Shown here one piece after another: positions 8,726 through 16,655 of a stretch of DNA of 64,000 bases. The position numbers and the translations under genes are program-made. The notes below the pieces were generated by a model that searched no databases, was not told where the DNA came from, and saw nothing but the letters and a program-made list of their open reading frames with translations. Source of the DNA: Rhizobacter sp. (GTDB taxonomy: Bacteria; Pseudomonadota; Gammaproteobacteria; Burkholderiales; Burkholderiaceae_C); contig JAMLIM010000006.1 in NCBI GenBank assembly GCA_023954175.1, positions 20,388-84,387 of the forward strand. The letters are read 5' to 3'. Numbering within the stretch: the stretch's first letter is position 1; every line of letters starts with the position of its first letter.

Positions 8726-9910
8726 TCAGAGCCGCTCGAACACCGCGGCGATGCCCTGCCCGCCGCCGATGCACATCGTGACCAGCGCGTACTTGCCGCC
8801 GCTGCGGTGCAATTCGTAGATCGCCTTCGTCGCGAGGAAGGCGCCCGAGCAGCCGATCGGGTGGCCGAGCGCGATCGCGCCGCCGTTCGGGTTGACCTTC
8901 TTCATGTCGAACTCGAGGCCGCGCGAAACGGCGATCGCCTGCGCGGCGAACGCCTCGTTGCTCTCGATGACGTCCATCTGGTCGAGCGTCAGCCCGCCCT
9001 TCTTCAGCGCCAGCTTGGTCGCCGGGATCGGGCCTTCGCCCATGATCTCGTTGGGCACGCCTGCGACCGCGTAGCTCACGAGGCGCGCCATCGGCTTGTG
9101 CCCGGCGGCAGCCGCGACTGCCGCGTCGGCCAGGACGAAGAATGCCGCGCCGTCGTTGATGCCCGACGCGTTGCCGGCCGTCACCGAGCCGTCCTTCTTG
9201 AACGCCGGCCGCATCTTCGCGAGCGTCTCCATCGTCGTGTTGGGCTTGACGTGCTCGTCGGTGTCGAAGGTCACCTCGCCCTTGCGCGTCTGTTTCACGA
9301 TCGGCACGATCTGGCTCTTGAAGCGGCCCTCGGCGATCGCCGCCGCCGCCTTGCGGTGTGATTCGACCGCGACCGCATCCTGCTCCTCGCGGGTGATGCC
9401 CCACTTGGTGTTCAGGTTCTCGGCCGTGATGCCCATGTGGCCGACGCCGAACGGGTCGGTCAGCGTCGCCACCATCATGTCGATGAGCTTGGTGTCACCC
9501 ATGCGGGCGCCGGAGCGCATCGCCGGGCTGAGGTAGCCGCCGCGGCTCATGACCTCGACGCCGCCGCCGATGCCGTAGTCGCAATCGCCGAGCAGGATGT
9601 TCTGCGCCGTCGTCACGATGCCCTGCAGGCCGGAAGAGCACAGGCGGTTGACCGACATCGCGACCGACTCCATCGGCAACCCGGCCTGGATCGCGGCGAC
9701 GCGCGCGACGTAGGGGAAGCGCGATTCGGTCGGGATCGTGTTGCCGACCGTGACGTAGTTGATCACCTTCGGGTCGACGCCGGAGCGCTTGACCGCCTCC
9801 TTCATCACGGTGCCGGCGAGTTCCGCCGGCTCGATGTCTGCGAGAGACCCGCCGAACGTGCCGATCGCCGACCGCGCTGCACCCAATACAACCACATCAC
9901 GCTTGCTCAT
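8726..9910 (-). CDS. Acetyl-CoA acetyltransferase / beta-ketothiolase (BktB-like)
   Basis: 394-residue thiolase. Catalytic residues are in place: nucleophilic Cys91 in NRLCSSG, His350 in GHPIGCSG and Cys380 in MCIGGGQG. Full length for a biosynthetic/degradative thiolase. The sequence runs closely parallel to Ralstonia BktB (AIGTFGGSL near the N-terminus, DTDEHVKPN, TAGNASGINDGAA), a ketothiolase that condenses acetyl-CoA with acetyl- or propionyl-CoA for polyhydroxyalkanoate or fatty acid metabolism. No phaB/phaC is adjacent. It appears to be a single-gene unit; roles in PHA synthesis or in beta-oxidation cannot be separated from sequence. Confidence 0.93.
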   Translation of the reverse strand: MSKRDVVVLGAARSAIGTFGGSLADIEPAELAGTVMKEAVKRSGVDPKVINYVTVGNTIPTESRFPYVARVAAIQAGLPMESVAMSVNRLCSSGLQGIVTTAQNILLGDCDYGIGGGVEVMSRGGYLSPAMRSGARMGDTKLIDMMVATLTDPFGVGHMGITAENLNTKWGITREEQDAVAVESHRKAAAAIAEGRFKSQIVPIVKQTRKGEVTFDTDEHVKPNTTMETLAKMRPAFKKDGSVTAGNASGINDGAAFFVLADAAVAAAAGHKPMARLVSYAVAGVPNEIMGEGPIPATKLALKKGGLTLDQMDVIESNEAFAAQAIAVSRGLEFDMKKVNPNGGAIALGHPIGCSGAFLATKAIYELHRSGGKYALVTMCIGGGQGIAAVFERL

Positions 9911-10009
9911 GCTCTATCTCCAGTTGAAATGATCCGAACTCCGAAGTGGACTCCTCCGGTCTGGCGCTCACCTTACGCCAAACGAGCGGACTCCGGGCAC
10001 AATACCCCC

Positions 10010-10663
10010 ATGAAAACCCTGACGCCGGACCGGCCACAGGCCCTCGGGGAGGAAATCGCCAACGCGGTCAGCCATGGCCTGGGTTGCCTGCTCGCGATCG
10101 CGTCGCTGCCCATTCTCGTTCATCAGGCGGCCTCCCGCGGAAGCGCCTCCGATGTCGCCGCTGCGAGCGTGTTCGCGGCGACGATGATTCTGCTGTACTC
10201 GGTCTCGACGCTCTACCACGCGCTGCCGGCAAGCCGCGCCAAGGTGTGGCTCAACCGGCTCGACCATGCGGCGATCTACCTCTTCATCGCCGGCAGCTAC
10301 ACCCCCTTCACGCTCGGCGTGCTGCGCGGCGGCTGGGGCTGGACGCTGTTCATCGTGGTCTGGTCCTGCGCCGCGCTCGGCGTCGCCATCAAGCTGCTGA
10401 ACCGGCTCAGGCATCCACTGGTCTCCACCGGGCTCTATGTCGCGATGGGCTGGGTCGCGATCGTCGCCATCGGCCCGCTCGTCGCGCGCATGCCGGCCCC
10501 CGGCATTGCGTGGCTCATCGCCGGCGGCCTGTCCTACACGCTCGGCGCGATCGTCTTCCTGCTCGACAACCGGGTGCGTTACGCGCATTTCGTCTGGCAT
10601 CTGTTCGTGCTCGGCGGCAGCGTCTGCCACTTCTTCGCGGCGCTCTGGTACGCCTACGGCTGA
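10010..10663 (+). CDS. Hemolysin III / PAQR family membrane protein
   Basis: 217 residues, start at the ATG following the AATACCCCC sequence at 10001; the frame is open further upstream only as shadow. Seven hydrophobic segments. PAQR residues are visible: Ser and His in YSVSTLYHAL (about 63-72), Asp in RLDHAAIYLFIAGSYTPF (about 84-101) and two His in HFVWHLFVLGGSVCHFF near the C-terminus, expected to hold a metal ion. Bacterial members (YqfA/TrhA) are implicated in membrane energetics and fluidity rather than true haemolysis. Monocistronic by context. Confidence 0.88.
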   Translation: MKTLTPDRPQALGEEIANAVSHGLGCLLAIASLPILVHQAASRGSASDVAAASVFAATMILLYSVSTLYHALPASRAKVWLNRLDHAAIYLFIAGSYTPFTLGVLRGGWGWTLFIVVWSCAALGVAIKLLNRLRHPLVSTGLYVAMGWVAIVAIGPLVARMPAPGIAWLIAGGLSYTLGAIVFLLDNRVRYAHFVWHLFVLGGSVCHFFAALWYAYG

Positions 10664-10912
10664 GGCGCGCGCACAAGTCTGGTGCGAGAAGCGACGGGCC
10701 TGGACCCGGTTGCCGGGCCCGGTGCGCTGTTGCGGCGCAACAATACTTTACGCAGGTCGGATGGCGCAGGCACGCGCCGACACGCCGTCAAGCACTATCA
10801 GAAATGTGAGCGACAACTATCAACACCCCGGAATTGCCTTGTTTTCGGGCAGGGGCTTGAGATTTTTGGCCCTTTTCGATACCATTCGCGCTTCAGAATT
10901 TAGGGGAAACCC

Positions 10913-11323
10913 GTGTTTCGATTCGGAGCGCTGCGGGCGCCGCAAGCGCGTCGACAACTGTGCCTCGTGGTACTGCTCGCCGGGGCTCTGTTTTCGCCGC
11001 TCGGCGCGCTCGCCAAGGGCTCCAACGGGCCAGCCGGAACGGTCGCACGGGCCGAGTTGCCGCCGGAAGCCCAAGTCACCGAGGTCGCCATCCGCTCCGG
11101 TGGTCCGTTCAACTACAGCAAGGATGGCGCCGTGTTCGGCAACCGCGAACGGCGGTTGCCGGCCGAAGCCCGAGGGTACTACCGCGAATACACCGTCCCG
11201 ACACCGGGTGCACAGGATCGGGGCGCGAGGCGCATCGTTTGCGGCGGCCACAAACCCACTGTGCCCGACACCTGCTACTACACCGCCGATCACTACTCGA
11301 GCTTCCGTCGCATCGTGCAGTGA
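10913..11323 (+). CDS. Secreted microbial ribonuclease (barnase / RNase Sa family)
   Basis: 136 residues. Residues about 14-35 form a signal peptide ending GALAKG, so the enzyme is exported. The C-terminal half is the microbial RNase fold with the complete triad: Glu92 in YYREYTVPTPG, Arg107 in GARRIVCGG and His127 in ADHYSSF, matching RNase Sa Glu54/Arg69/His85. Cys110 and Cys121 could form a disulphide. Predicted reaction is guanyl-preferring cleavage of RNA. A barstar-like inhibitor gene follows after 46 bases. The upstream 250 bases are relatively AT-rich close to the gene and probably contain its promoter, but no convincing -35/-10 pair stands out. Confidence 0.92.
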   Translation: MFRFGALRAPQARRQLCLVVLLAGALFSPLGALAKGSNGPAGTVARAELPPEAQVTEVAIRSGGPFNYSKDGAVFGNRERRLPAEARGYYREYTVPTPGAQDRGARRIVCGGHKPTVPDTCYYTADHYSSFRRIVQ

Positions 11324-11369
11324 TCAGGCCAGACAGATTTCTTTTCTTGAACCAAGGGGGATCGCGACC

Positions 11370-11765
11370 ATGCTCTTGCAGACAGTCCGTCCAAACATTG
11401 TCCAGTCGATACGTGCCTACCGCGTGGAAGACCTGTCGCAGGCGGCGCAAGCCGTCGGCCAGCACTTCCTGTACGCCAACCTGACCACAGCGCAATCCAA
11501 GCAGGATGTGCTCGACGCCATCGCGGCCGGGTTCCAGTTTCCGCCGCACTTCGGCAAGAACCTCGATGCGCTCTACGACTGCATGACCGATCTCGTGCAC
11601 AAGGCCGGTGCGCAGCCCGGCTTCGTCGTCGTCCTCGAGCAGCTCCCCGACAACTCCCGCTTCGACCGCGAGGCGCGCGAGCAGCTGCTCGACGTCTTTC
11701 GCGATGCGGCCGACTTCTGGGGGGAACGAAAGATACCGTTCAGGTGCTTCTATTCTTTTCAGTAG
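11370..11765 (+). CDS. Barstar-family ribonuclease inhibitor
   Basis: 131 residues from the ATG at 11370, preceded by a strong AAGGGGG ribosome binding site. The barstar core is clear: FQFPPHFGKNLDALYDCMTDL (about 55-75), in which the Asp of NLDALYDC corresponds to the inhibitory Asp39 of barstar, then VVVLEQLP and a C-terminal IPFRCFYSF. It lacks a signal peptide, so it stays in the cytoplasm and protects against the RNase before export. About 35 residues at the N-terminus precede the usual barstar domain. Stop codon overlaps the first base of a hairpin (11765-11799). Confidence 0.92.
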   Translation: MLLQTVRPNIVQSIRAYRVEDLSQAAQAVGQHFLYANLTTAQSKQDVLDAIAAGFQFPPHFGKNLDALYDCMTDLVHKAGAQPGFVVVLEQLPDNSRFDREAREQLLDVFRDAADFWGERKIPFRCFYSFQ

Positions 11766-11799
11766 CCCGCTCCCAGGAACAAGGGTCATGGGAGCGGGC
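11765..11799 (+). terminator. Hairpin directly after the barstar stop codon
   Basis: Perfect 11-base arms (GCCCGCTCCCA / TGGGAGCGGGC) around a 13-base loop, beginning in the last base of the barstar TAG. No T run follows, so it is not a classical terminator. It may stabilise the 3' end of the RNase-inhibitor mRNA or partially stop transcription before the stronger hairpin at 11969. Confidence 0.5.
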
Positions 11800-11803
11800 G
11801 ACG

Positions 11804-11935
11804 GATGGGACCCAAATCAACGTGGACAAGCCGGCCAAGCCGCTGACCAAGAGCGCCGCCAGCGCGAACTTCGGCATGAACATGCCGCTGATGAGCAGCG
11901 CGTTCGACACCGCAATGTGGCTGACCGCGGCCTGA
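11804..11935 (+). other. Coding-like frame of unknown origin between barstar and terminator
   Basis: A 43-codon plus-strand frame ending in TGA at 11935 has almost exclusively G or C in third positions, unlike the other frames, and reads GTQINVDKPAKPLTKSA then NFGMNMPLMSSAFDTAMW. It has no convincing start: the only in-frame start upstream is a GTG at 11744 inside the barstar gene and would run through the hairpin. It may be a gene remnant or a small gene with an internal ATG (the NFGM or NMPL methionines). No family recognised. Confidence 0.3.
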
Positions 11936-11968
11936 ACGCGGTGCCAGGCGCAATCCGCGCCTGACTCG

Positions 11969-11992
11969 AAGAGCGGCCCGCGGGCCGCTCTT
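11969..11992 (+). terminator. Intrinsic terminator after the RNase-barstar unit
   Basis: A perfect 24-base palindrome with 12-base GC-rich arms (AAGAGCGGCCCG / CGGGCCGCTCTT) runs directly into TTTT on the plus strand. It stands between the convergent barstar unit and rsmA, whose stop codon is at 11994. The minus-strand side lacks a long T run, so it mainly ends plus-strand transcripts. Confidence 0.85.
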
Positions 11993-11993
11993 T

Positions 11994-12779
11994 TCATTCC
12001 CCAGCGCGTAGATGGCGCGGTGGCGCAAGTTCGCGCGCGAGCGCGAGGTACCCGGCAACCGGCACCTCCTCGGCACGGCGCGCAAGATCGAAGTCGCCCT
12101 CGAACGATCGCGCATCGAGCCAGCGGCCGAGCGTGTTGCGCAGCACCTTTCGCCGCTGCGAGAACGCGACGGTGACGATCTCGCCGAGCAGCGCGGCGTC
12201 GACACCGGGCGGCGCGGGCAAAGGGCGCATCCGCACGACGGCCGAGTCGACGCGCGGCGGCGGATCGAAGGCGCCGGGCGGCACGTCGATCAGGGCGTCG
12301 ATCGCGTAGCGCCATTGCAGCATCACGCTCAGCCGCCCATAGGTCTTGCCGCCAGGCGCGGCGGCCATGCGCTCGACGACTTCCTTTTGCAGCATGAAGT
12401 GCTGGTCGGCGATGCTGTCGACGTGCGCCAGCAGGTGGAACAGGATCGGCGTCGAGATGTTGTAGGGCAGGTTGCCAACCACCCGCAGCGGCGTGCCCAG
12501 CCGTTGCGCGAGCGCGGTGAAGTCGACGTCGAGCACGTCGGCTTCGATGACGCGCAGATCGGGGTTCGCCTCGAGCCGGGCGGCGAGGTCGCGATCGAGC
12601 TCGATCACGGTCAGCGTCGCGCAGCGCGCGGCAAGCGGCAGCGTCATCGCGCCCAGGCCGGGGCCGATCTCGACCAGCGCGTCGCCCGGGCGCGGCGCGA
12701 TCGCGTCGACGATGGCGCCGATCACGAACGGGTCGACCAGGAAGTGCTGACCGAAGCGCTTGCGCGCGAAGTGCCGCAT
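11994..12779 (-). CDS. rsmA: 16S rRNA dimethyladenosine transferase RsmA (KsgA)
   Basis: 261 residues. Dimethylates two adjacent adenines in the 3' helix of 16S rRNA during 30S assembly. SAM motif [11 protein letters not shown] starts at residue 37, acidic motif II VIELDRD near 58, and the catalytic NLPYNIST at 103-110. The C-terminal domain includes [13 protein letters not shown]. Normal length. It is the third gene of lptD-surA-rsmA; the pdxA gene often found between surA and rsmA is absent here. The gene starts 27 bases after the surA stop. Confidence 0.97.
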   Translation of the reverse strand: MRHFARKRFGQHFLVDPFVIGAIVDAIAPRPGDALVEIGPGLGAMTLPLAARCATLTVIELDRDLAARLEANPDLRVIEADVLDVDFTALAQRLGTPLRVVGNLPYNISTPILFHLLAHVDSIADQHFMLQKEVVERMAAAPGGKTYGRLSVMLQWRYAIDALIDVPPGAFDPPPRVDSAVVRMRPLPAPPGVDAALLGEIVTVAFSQRRKVLRNTLGRWLDARSFEGDFDLARRAEEVPVAGYLALARELAPPRHLRAGE

Positions 12780-12806
12780 CAGGCGCTGCGCGGCGCGAGG
12801 CTCAGC

Positions 12807-14135
12807 TCACGACGGCGGTTCGCGCAGCTCGACATAGGCGCGTGCCCGCAGGTCGCGAATCCACTCGGCGTAGGCTTCGGCGAACTTCTGCTCGCGCAGC
12901 ACGTTGCGCGCCTGCTCGCGCTGCTGCTTCAGGTCGAGCTCGACGTTGCGCCGCTCTTCGACCTGCACCAGGTGCGCGCCGAAGCGCGACACGAACGGGT
13001 CGGTCATGCCGCCAACGGGCACGCCGGCGATCGCGCGCTCGAATTCGGGCACGAAGGTCCCGGGCGACGCCCAGCCGAGTTCGCCGCCCTGCGCGGCCGA
13101 CCCGTCCTCCGAGTTGTCGCGCGCCGCCTGCTCGAAGCTGATCGTGCCGGCCTCGATCTGGCGCTTCAGATCGGCCAGCCGCCGCAGCGCCGCTTCCTGG
13201 TTGAGCTGCGGCGAAGGGCGCAGCAGGATGTGGCGCGCGCGGGTCTGGGTGATCGTGAAGGCGCGGCCGTCGCGCTTGTCGACGAGCTTGAGGACGTGAT
13301 AGCCGGCGCCGCTGCGCAACAGCGCCGGCGACACCTGGCCCGGCGCGAGCGGCCGCACGGCCTCGACGAACAGATCGGGCAGCCGCTCCGCCGGGCGCAT
13401 GCCGATCTCGCCGCCGTTGTTGCGGTTCGCGTCCTCCGACACTTCCTTCGCCACTGTCGCGAACGGCTCGCCCGCCTTGACCCTGGCAAGCGCGGCCTCG
13501 GCGCGCGCCCTGCGCTCGGCGACGACGGCTTCGCTCGCGCCTTCGGGCACGGTGACGAGAATCTGCGCGATGTTGTATTCGATCGATGCGCCCACCGCCG
13601 CGCGTTGCTGGTCGAGCAGCGCGTCGATCTCGCGGTCGGTGGGCTGGATGCGCGCGACCACATCGCGTTCGCGCACGCGCTCGACCGCGATCTGATCCCG
13701 CAGGGTGTCGCGAAAGCGCCCGTAGTCCATGCCTTCGGCCTGCAGCTGGGCGCGCAGCTGGTCGAGCGTGATCTTGTTCTGCGAGGCGATGTTGGCGACC
13801 GCGCGATCGATCTCGGCCGGGTCGACCTTGACGCCCATGTCGCGGGCGTAGGTGATCAACACCCGCTCGTCGATCAGCGCGTCGGTGATCTGCTTGCGCA
13901 GCTCGGCGTCCGACGGCAGCCGCGCGTTGTTGCGCGCCGCGTCCTGGCGCACCCGATCGATGCGCTTTTGCACCTCGCCCGCGGTGACGAGTTCCGAATT
14001 GACGACCGCGACGATGTAGTCGCCCGGCCGCGGCCCGTCCGGCGCGGTCTGGGCCTGCAGCGCGGGCGCACCACCCATCAGCAGCGCTGCCGCCAGGCAG
14101 GCGAGCAGATGGGTCGGGCGTCTCGGTTCAGTCAT
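12807..14135 (-). CDS. surA: Periplasmic peptidyl-prolyl isomerase/chaperone SurA
   Basis: 442 residues. Signal peptide about 8-29 (LLACLAAALLMGGAPALQAQ). An N-terminal chaperone domain (YIVAVVNSELVTAGEVQKRI onwards) is followed by two parvulin domains, the first around 185-285 (NIAQILVTVPEG, then GGEIGMRPAERLP) and the second around 300-400 (ARHILLRPSPQL, then GGELGWASPGTF), and a C-terminal helix. It carries unfolded outer-membrane proteins to the BAM complex. Its start overlaps the lptD stop by 8 bases, giving coupled expression with a main client, LptD. Confidence 0.96.
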   Translation of the reverse strand: MTEPRRPTHLLACLAAALLMGGAPALQAQTAPDGPRPGDYIVAVVNSELVTAGEVQKRIDRVRQDAARNNARLPSDAELRKQITDALIDERVLITYARDMGVKVDPAEIDRAVANIASQNKITLDQLRAQLQAEGMDYGRFRDTLRDQIAVERVRERDVVARIQPTDREIDALLDQQRAAVGASIEYNIAQILVTVPEGASEAVVAERRARAEAALARVKAGEPFATVAKEVSEDANRNNGGEIGMRPAERLPDLFVEAVRPLAPGQVSPALLRSGAGYHVLKLVDKRDGRAFTITQTRARHILLRPSPQLNQEAALRRLADLKRQIEAGTISFEQAARDNSEDGSAAQGGELGWASPGTFVPEFERAIAGVPVGGMTDPFVSRFGAHLVQVEERRNVELDLKQQREQARNVLREQKFAEAYAEWIRDLRARAYVELREPPS

Positions 14136-16614
14136 AGAAGGGAAGGGAAGTGGCCGGCGAACTCCGTTCGCGCAGCAGTTGGTAACCCGGGATATTGTCC
14201 TTCAAGAGCTGCAGCGGACTGGGGCCGAGCCGCGACAGACCCACCAGCTCAAGCTGGATCATCAGGCGCGTGGTCGCTTCGCTCAACCCGGTCGACAGCC
14301 GCTCGACGACGACACGGCCGATCCAGCATCCGGCGTCGTACTCGAGGCCGAGCACACCGTCGGTCACGCGGGAGTCGTTCACGCTGTAGTTGATGCGGCC
14401 GACGGTGTACAGGCTGCCTCGGCATTCGCCGCCCGACTTGCGCGTGCTGCCGCCCGTGTCCGCGCGGGCGCGCTCGGCCGGCGTCGCGCCGTAGATCGGC
14501 CACTGCCAGCCCATCTGCACCTGCTCGGTCTTGTCGGGCGTCTGCCGGTAGGCGAGGCTCAGGGTGCGAAACGGCCCCGGCGAATAGCGCGCGCCGACGA
14601 TGATGCGCGACAGCTCCTGCACATCGGGGTCGTACTGCGCCGAGGCGTCGAGACTGAGCGTCGGGATGAGCGTCGTCGAGCCGTAGGCGAGCACGTCGGA
14701 AAAGCGCCGCGCCTGCACCTGCCCGTCGGGCGTGACGCGCTGGTCGGCAAAGCGCACGCGCTGCACGACAGCCAGGCGAAGCGCCTCGGCGCCGCTCGAC
14801 GCGTCGATCACGCGGCTCGTCAGACCGAGCGTCAACTGGTTGCCGTCGGAGACGCGGTCGATGCCCGAGAACGCGTTCTCGGTGTAGATCGATTCGAAGT
14901 TGAAATCCTTCGGCGCGCTGTCGAAGATCGGGTAGTTCGCTTGATCGACATACGGCGTGTAGGCATACAGCACGCGCGGCTCGAGCGTCTGCACGATGTT
15001 GCGCCCGAGCCAGCCGGTGCCGCGCTCGAACACCCAGCCGCTGTCGAGGCTCGCCGTCGGGATGATGCGCGAGGCGCTGGTCCGTCCATCGGCCATCGGC
15101 TGATCGAGCGAATAGCTCGCCGCGTTGAACGCCAGCTTGGGCGTGAGCGACCAGCCCGGCGTCGCATACGGCCAGCTCAGGTCGCCGATCGCGTGCCAGC
15201 GCAGGCCGGTCAGGCGGCCGCTGTCGAGCACGCCGCCCGGGTTCGTGAACTGGTTCAACTCGGTCTCGAAGCTGGTCTTGAAACCACCCTGCAGGCTTTG
15301 ACTCGTGCGCGCGCCGACCTGCGGCAGTCGCTGGTAGGGCACCGCCATCAGGCTCTCCGGATCGCTGCCCTGCAGCGCCTGCCACGCCTGCGCGGCTGCG
15401 TACACCGTCCAGTCGCCACCGCCGCCGAGCGCGCGCGCAAAGTCGCGCTGCAGGATCGCGTCGGTCGTCAGCAGGCGGCGGGTCTGGCTCGGCACCGCAT
15501 TCGGGAAGTCCTTCCAGTAGCTGTCGTCGGACACGCGCAGGCTGCGCACCTGCAGGCCCCACTTCTCGGCGATCTCCTGCGTGTGGTCGAAGGTGGCGGC
15601 GTAGCGTGCGCTGTGCGTCTCGCGATCGTCGGGCAGCCAGTCGACGCGGACCTGGCCACCGAAGGTCGGCTCGAGGTAGCGGAACTCGCCGTCGACGCCG
15701 GGGCCGCGGCGGGTCCGCACGACGGGCGTGATCGTCGCGTCGCGGTTCGGCGCGATGTTCCAGTAGTACGGCACCGCCGCGACGAAGCCGCTGCTGCTGT
15801 CGAGCGCCATGATGGGCGGCAGCCAGCCCGACTTGCGGGCATCGGTGAGCGGAAAGCTGATGCGCGGCCCGCCGAGGATGGGCACGCCCAGAAAGCGCAG
15901 CACGGCGCCTTCGGCAATGCCCTCGTTGGTGTTGAAATCGAGTTGCACCCGATCGGCGCTGAGCAGCCAGGCCGGGCCGCCGGAACCGTCGGGCGGGCAA
16001 CTCGTGTAGGTCGCCATCGTCGCCACCGCGCGGTCGGCGTCGAGGATGTCGATGCGCTCGGCCGTGCCGAACGCGCCGTTGGCGCCGATCGTGAACTTCG
16101 GGCTGACGACGAAGCCCTCGAATCGCGCGAGCCGCAACTGGGCCTCGGGCCCGGTGAAGATGTTGCCCTCATGCGAAACACGCACATTGCCTTCGGCGCG
16201 CGCGGTGTCGTTGGCCTGGTCGTAGCTCAGCCGCTCGGCGCGCACGCGCACGTCGGCGCGTCGCAACTCGGCATTGCCGAGCGCTTCGACCATCAGGTCG
16301 GGCTGGCCGCGCAACTCGTCGGCGCGCACGAACACCGGCCGGTCGTCGGCGCGCAGACCGATCGGCGGCGGCCGCAGCGCGTCTGTCGGGCGCAACACGA
16401 TGCCCATGCCGTTGCTGTCGTCGAGCGCCGCGTCGGCCTGGGCCAGCGGCGCCGCCGCGCACAGCGCGAGCCCGAGCGCGAACCCGCAGCACCGCGCTGC
16501 TCGGCCGGGAAGCGCGCGCAGCGGGCGGGAGGGATGAAGGGAAAGCAGCGAACGCAACAGGTGCCGATCAGAGCGGGCTCGCCGAACCGGATCCACGGGG
16601 CGGCGCCGGCGCAC
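14128..16614 (-). CDS. lptD: LPS-assembly outer membrane protein LptD
   Basis: 828 residues as read from 16614. A hydrophobic stretch FALGLALCAAAPLAQA (about 45-60) is the signal peptide, so the first 40 or so Arg-rich residues may be untranslated and the true start could be a later non-ATG codon. An OstA/LptA-like periplasmic domain (VRAERLSYDQANDTARAEGNVRVS) is followed by the large C-terminal beta-barrel. Conserved cysteines near YTSCPPDGSG and GGECRG and near YDAGCWIG could form the LptD disulphides. With LptE it inserts lipopolysaccharide into the outer leaflet. First gene of lptD-surA-rsmA, divergent from amgK across 41 bases. Confidence 0.93.
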   Translation of the reverse strand: MRRRRPVDPVRRARSDRHLLRSLLSLHPSRPLRALPGRAARCCGFALGLALCAAAPLAQADAALDDSNGMGIVLRPTDALRPPPIGLRADDRPVFVRADELRGQPDLMVEALGNAELRRADVRVRAERLSYDQANDTARAEGNVRVSHEGNIFTGPEAQLRLARFEGFVVSPKFTIGANGAFGTAERIDILDADRAVATMATYTSCPPDGSGGPAWLLSADRVQLDFNTNEGIAEGAVLRFLGVPILGGPRISFPLTDARKSGWLPPIMALDSSSGFVAAVPYYWNIAPNRDATITPVVRTRRGPGVDGEFRYLEPTFGGQVRVDWLPDDRETHSARYAATFDHTQEIAEKWGLQVRSLRVSDDSYWKDFPNAVPSQTRRLLTTDAILQRDFARALGGGGDWTVYAAAQAWQALQGSDPESLMAVPYQRLPQVGARTSQSLQGGFKTSFETELNQFTNPGGVLDSGRLTGLRWHAIGDLSWPYATPGWSLTPKLAFNAASYSLDQPMADGRTSASRIIPTASLDSGWVFERGTGWLGRNIVQTLEPRVLYAYTPYVDQANYPIFDSAPKDFNFESIYTENAFSGIDRVSDGNQLTLGLTSRVIDASSGAEALRLAVVQRVRFADQRVTPDGQVQARRFSDVLAYGSTTLIPTLSLDASAQYDPDVQELSRIIVGARYSPGPFRTLSLAYRQTPDKTEQVQMGWQWPIYGATPAERARADTGGSTRKSGGECRGSLYTVGRINYSVNDSRVTDGVLGLEYDAGCWIGRVVVERLSTGLSEATTRLMIQLELVGLSRLGPSPLQLLKDNIPGYQLLRERSSPATSLPFYD

Positions 16615-16655
16615 GCCTTCGACCCGGAGCAGCCGATTTGTAGAATCGATTATCC

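Noticed and set aside
11740-11900. Minus-strand signal-peptide-like stretch (MFMPKFALAALLVSGLAGL)
   Set aside because: Third positions are not GC-biased in that frame, no ribosome binding site, and it runs through both arms of the hairpin after barstar; the plus-strand frame has better coding character.
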